From assembly GCA_028015205.1 (NCBI GenBank), contig CM051516.1, positions 52,642,230 through 52,706,229 on the forward strand: a stretch of DNA of 64,000 nucleotides, read 5' to 3'. The notes under the pieces were generated by a model. The model saw only the letters and a program-made list of their open reading frames with translations, did no database searches and was not told where the DNA came from. Position numbers and translations under genes: made by a program. Positions 61,202 through 64,000 of this stretch are shown one piece after another (positions within the stretch are counted from its first letter, which is position 1; the number at the start of each line of letters is the position of its first letter). This DNA comes from Mytilisepta virgata (taxonomy: Eukaryota; Mollusca; Bivalvia; Mytilida; Mytilidae).

Positions 61202-61339
61202 GAGTTCAATATTGACATTTCTAGCAGTCATCACTGCATTATTGTGTATTATTAAGGTGGTAAAACTTCACTCAAGACATCATCAAGCATGGCACCAGTA
61301 TGTGATTTTCTACACTGCATCATTGGAATGTGTTATAGG
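61202..61339 (+). CDS. Membrane protein, exon 2: first transmembrane segment
   Basis: After 'TTTTTTCATTTTAG' the exon encodes SSILTFLAVITALLCIIKVV (transmembrane), a basic loop KLHSRHHQAWHQ and YVIFYTASLECVIG (start of the second membrane segment), ending ATA GG|GTAAGT. The phases fit on both sides. The 3' end and donor are copied several times downstream (61340-61690). Confidence 0.82.
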
Positions 61340-61690
61340 GTAAGTCCTTAGGAAGCAGATGTTGTAGGCTTACTAAGTGGTTTTATACCTTGCATCATTG
61401 GAATGTGATATAGGGTAAGTCCTTAGGAAGCACATGTGGTAGGCTTACTGAGTGACTTTCTACACTGCATGAATGTGTTATAGGGTAAGTCCTCAAAAAG
61501 CAGGTATTTTGGTCCAAGTATGTGATTCCTACACTGCATCACTGGAATGTGTTGTAGGGTAAGTCCTCAGGAAGCAGCTATCTTTGTCTATGTGAGAGAT
61601 TTTCTGCACTGATTCACAGGAATTTGCTGTTGGGTAAGTTTGAGAAGCAATTTTCTTGATCTAACATTGCTTCCTTTGACTTTTAGGGTT
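61300..61690 (+). repeat. Tandem copies of the exon 2 end and splice donor
   Basis: A unit of about 75 bases containing 'TACACTGCATCATTGGAATG', 'TGTTATAGGGTAAGTCC' and 'AGGAAGCA' is repeated five times, with a sixth more diverged. GT donors lie at 61340 (real exon), 61415, 61485, 61559 and 61634, all as GGGTAAGT. Confidence 0.92.
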
Positions 61691-62805
61691 AGTCCTATGG
61701 AGCCCAATGTGTTGGTCTCATTGAATGATTTTCTATACTATATAAATAGAGTATGCCAAAGATAAAATATATTTTTATTAATAGATATGTATATATAATA
61801 AAAAAATTTACATTAGGGCCACACAAAATTGATTTTTAGTTCTTTGGATTTCGCTGCTTGAAGAAATGTGTAAATTATGTTAACAAATGTTAAGGATTCT
61901 TAACATTAAATATGGACAGAGAACTAGGAAGGATCTACCGGTACCTTGAATATTAAAACTGGATAATCTGGGGTCATGATTATTTCTCATGTAATGATTT
62001 AACATATGACATTTACCTTGTAATGAAACATAAATACTAAAGACTTTTTGAAGTCACTGGCAATTCTTATAATACAGTGTCATTTAAAAAATAATTCATG
62101 GGGGTTATAGATTTGAAATCATTTACACATGGGCTGGGCCTTTATATTCAAATATTTTATACTGAGTGAAAGCATGGTATAAAATACAAATATGAAGGCC
62201 CAGCCCATGTGTAAATGACCACAACTCTTTAACCCATGAATTATTTCAATTTTAATAGGACAAATACATTAGTTTAGCTCATTTGAGTTGTCCTATATGT
62301 ATCTGATATTTGTTTGGCCGTTCCATTTCACTTGTAATTAATATGCAGCAATTTGTCTTTTTAAGAGCATATTTTGTATAAAACTATTTTCATAAGATAA
62401 TCAATTGCACAGTCAAATTATATTATTCATCATTTACACAATAAAAATCAATATTAATAAAACATGTTTCACAGACTTGCCAGTAACTGCCGCGATGTGA
62501 AAAATGAAGATGGTTCTGCTAACTGAAATATATATTGCAGTGTACAACATTGTCATAATTGCTGTTGTACACAATTATTGTGGTTGTATTGCATGATTTC
62601 TTTGTAAATATAAACAATATTGTGTGAAAAAAAAGATAATTTTTCAATTTTTAAAGTTGACAAAATTTGAGTCTACAAAAAAGGCTCTGTATGCATGTGT
62701 TAAAGGTGGATATACCAGGTAATATATCATTTGATGATATATAGGACATCGTATTAGATTTATATTTTAATATTTTGTTTATTTATTTTAATTATATATT
62801 TACAG
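61691..62805 (+). other. Remainder of intron 2 of membrane-protein gene
   Basis: It contains the foldback at 62090-62245; nothing else recognised. Confidence 0.55.
62090..62245. repeat. Foldback element
   Basis: AATAATTCATGGGGGTTATA and CATTTACACATGGGCTGGGC pair with GCCCAGCCCATGTGTAAATG and the end AACCCATGAATTATT. Arms about 60 bases. Confidence 0.85.
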
Positions 62806-62946
62806 AGGTGTTCATTGGGTGATAGTAATATATGCCCAGATGGATTTTGTACTTCAATATTTAAAGTTGCTTCAATTCCTTGTCATGTGTCATTATTATT
62901 GGACATTGGCCACACGAGCATTAAGAAGAGAGAGACTCACTAAATG
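62806..62946 (+). CDS. Membrane protein, exon 3: further transmembrane segments
   Basis: The exon follows 'TATATTTACAG' and encodes GGVHWVIVIYAQMDFVLQY, LKLLQFLVMCHYYWTLATRA and LRRERLTKW, ending AAA TG|GTAAAA. It completes transmembrane segment 2 and supplies segment 3 with a basic cytoplasmic flank (RALRRERLTK). The topology (glycosylated N-terminus, at least three membrane helices) recalls a seven-helix receptor, but no family motif is seen. The gene continues beyond the window. Confidence 0.82.
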
Positions 62947-64000
62947 GTAAAACAATTAGTATTGGTACAAACAGTAGTGATTGATTTCAGATTTATTCAC
63001 ATTATTTTTGGTGACTTGTTGGGCAAGTGGTCTAGTTAGCTTGTCTTAACTACTAGTGATCACAAACCTGTCTGTGCTTACTGCATGTAACTCGTAAACT
63101 GTAAAGTCTTTTTTAAGGAAATTCTTAAAATATCAGTTAAAACATTTTTTATACCATTTGTTTCTAATTTGATTTTTTTTACATTTGCTTTAATTAATTA
63201 CCGGGTATTATCTTTTTCCCAATGGCAAGATAAATTTTAACAGGACCAATCCATTTTCTGTGTACAGTTTGCTAATTTTTTCATAAAATTTGATTTCACC
63301 AGGTACAAATGTGACTTTGTTGAACACAATCTTTGTCTCCAACAGTTTGAACCTCGTTGACTTTCAAGATATGACTGATCCTTGTTTGAAATGTGTAAAA
63401 TTTTAGCAAGCCAGCTTTTTAATACAAAAATCAGTTGATGAAGTAATTTGGTCACACAGTAGGTTGTGATTTGTACTCTGCATGCACTTGATTTTGATTT
63501 TAATTGATCAAAACTGACAGTTTTCCTGCCAAAAGTCAGTAGTTCTCTGGCTTCTTCTGCCAAAAAATCCAGGTTGCCATTATATATTCATGTAGTTGTA
63601 TATTGTTGCAAAAAACTCTAATAAAAGAAACAAATACATTATCATGAAAGCCAAATTTGATAAAAGGATAATGTCACTTACGCTTACTGGTAGTTTGAGG
63701 ATACTAGAAGTCAGATAGATTTTTTATGCATTGCAGAATTGAACAAATGGATTAAATAAAAGATTACTTTCGCAATATGCCTGGACTTATTTGTAAAAAT
63801 GTTAATTTAAGTAAAATGACATTTGATTCATTAAAAGTGCTTAACAAATATAACTGACACTTAAAAAATCTCCACTTCATCATAAAAATTGAATCTCATT
63901 CGTTCTGTCTAGAAATTTAAATAAATGATATAAATGTCACAAACACCTTTTTGTACATCAGTGAGAACTATCAGACTGTTGATACCAAAGTTCTATTGTT
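62947..64000 (+). other. Intron 3 of membrane-protein gene (runs off window)
   Basis: No further exon was recognised before the window ends. A 108-codon minus-strand frame (63237-63563) has no family resemblance. Confidence 0.5.

Noticed and set aside
63237..63563. 108-codon minus-strand frame
   Set aside because: It lies in an intron of a plus-strand gene and shows no domain pattern I can support.

Overview
The window is eukaryotic nuclear DNA, about two thirds A+T. Its genes are split into many short exons (70-630 bp) with GT-AG introns, and the introns are packed with foldback elements, tandem arrays and SINE/LINE/Penelope-like debris. The gene families (RIG-I-like receptor, C-type lectin, ShKT and Ly6/uPAR domain proteins), tRNA-derived SINEs and runs of GTCC/GTCT repeats with 'CCCGCACTTCG...' ends point to a bivalve mollusc. 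A mussel-like (Mytilus-type) genome is my best guess; the species cannot be proven from sequence alone.

Layout. (1) 1076-14071, plus strand: eight exons encoding cysteine-rich modules in the order ShKT - LU (Ly6/uPAR, three exons) - ShKT - LU (three exons), ending in a stop at 14051 and a poly(A) signal. The two halves have the same exon count and intron phases, so one arose by duplication of the other. A short phase-compatible exon at 5625-5662 with its own poly(A) signal could end the first half separately. The 5' end is not found. (2) 16570-43970, minus strand: sixteen exons of a RIG-I-like receptor (RLR). Assembled by reading splice sites, the exons keep one open frame of at least about 1,016-1,035 codons. 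Domain order is a death-fold region (CARD/DED-like), an acidic linker, a SAM domain split over two exons, a DExH helicase with motifs I to VI, and a RIG-I-type C-terminal RNA-binding domain. The first exon(s) were not found. (3) 44000-51000: no gene recognised; tandem arrays, foldbacks and a 1.77 kb inverted-repeat transposon with an 8-bp target duplication. (4) 51031-54983, minus strand: a complete four-exon gene for a 166-residue secreted C-type lectin. (5) 57035-57516: 3' end of a dead LINE. (6) 60044-62946, plus strand: first three exons of an unrecognised multi-pass membrane protein that continues beyond the window.

Three of the four genes have architectures typical of invertebrate innate immunity or secreted cysteine-rich repertoires: a cytosolic RNA sensor, a secreted lectin and a secreted ShKT/LU protein. 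Nothing in the sequence shows they are co-regulated. The points most worth following up are the SAM plus death-fold RLR (with a GC-AG intron at the DECH exon, an altered Walker A and a missing zinc cysteine), the duplicated ShKT-LU module gene, the inverted-repeat transposon with palindromic ACGCGT arrays, and a tandemly copied splice donor in the membrane-protein gene. Exon calls come from reading splice sites and family motifs by eye; there is no transcript evidence.
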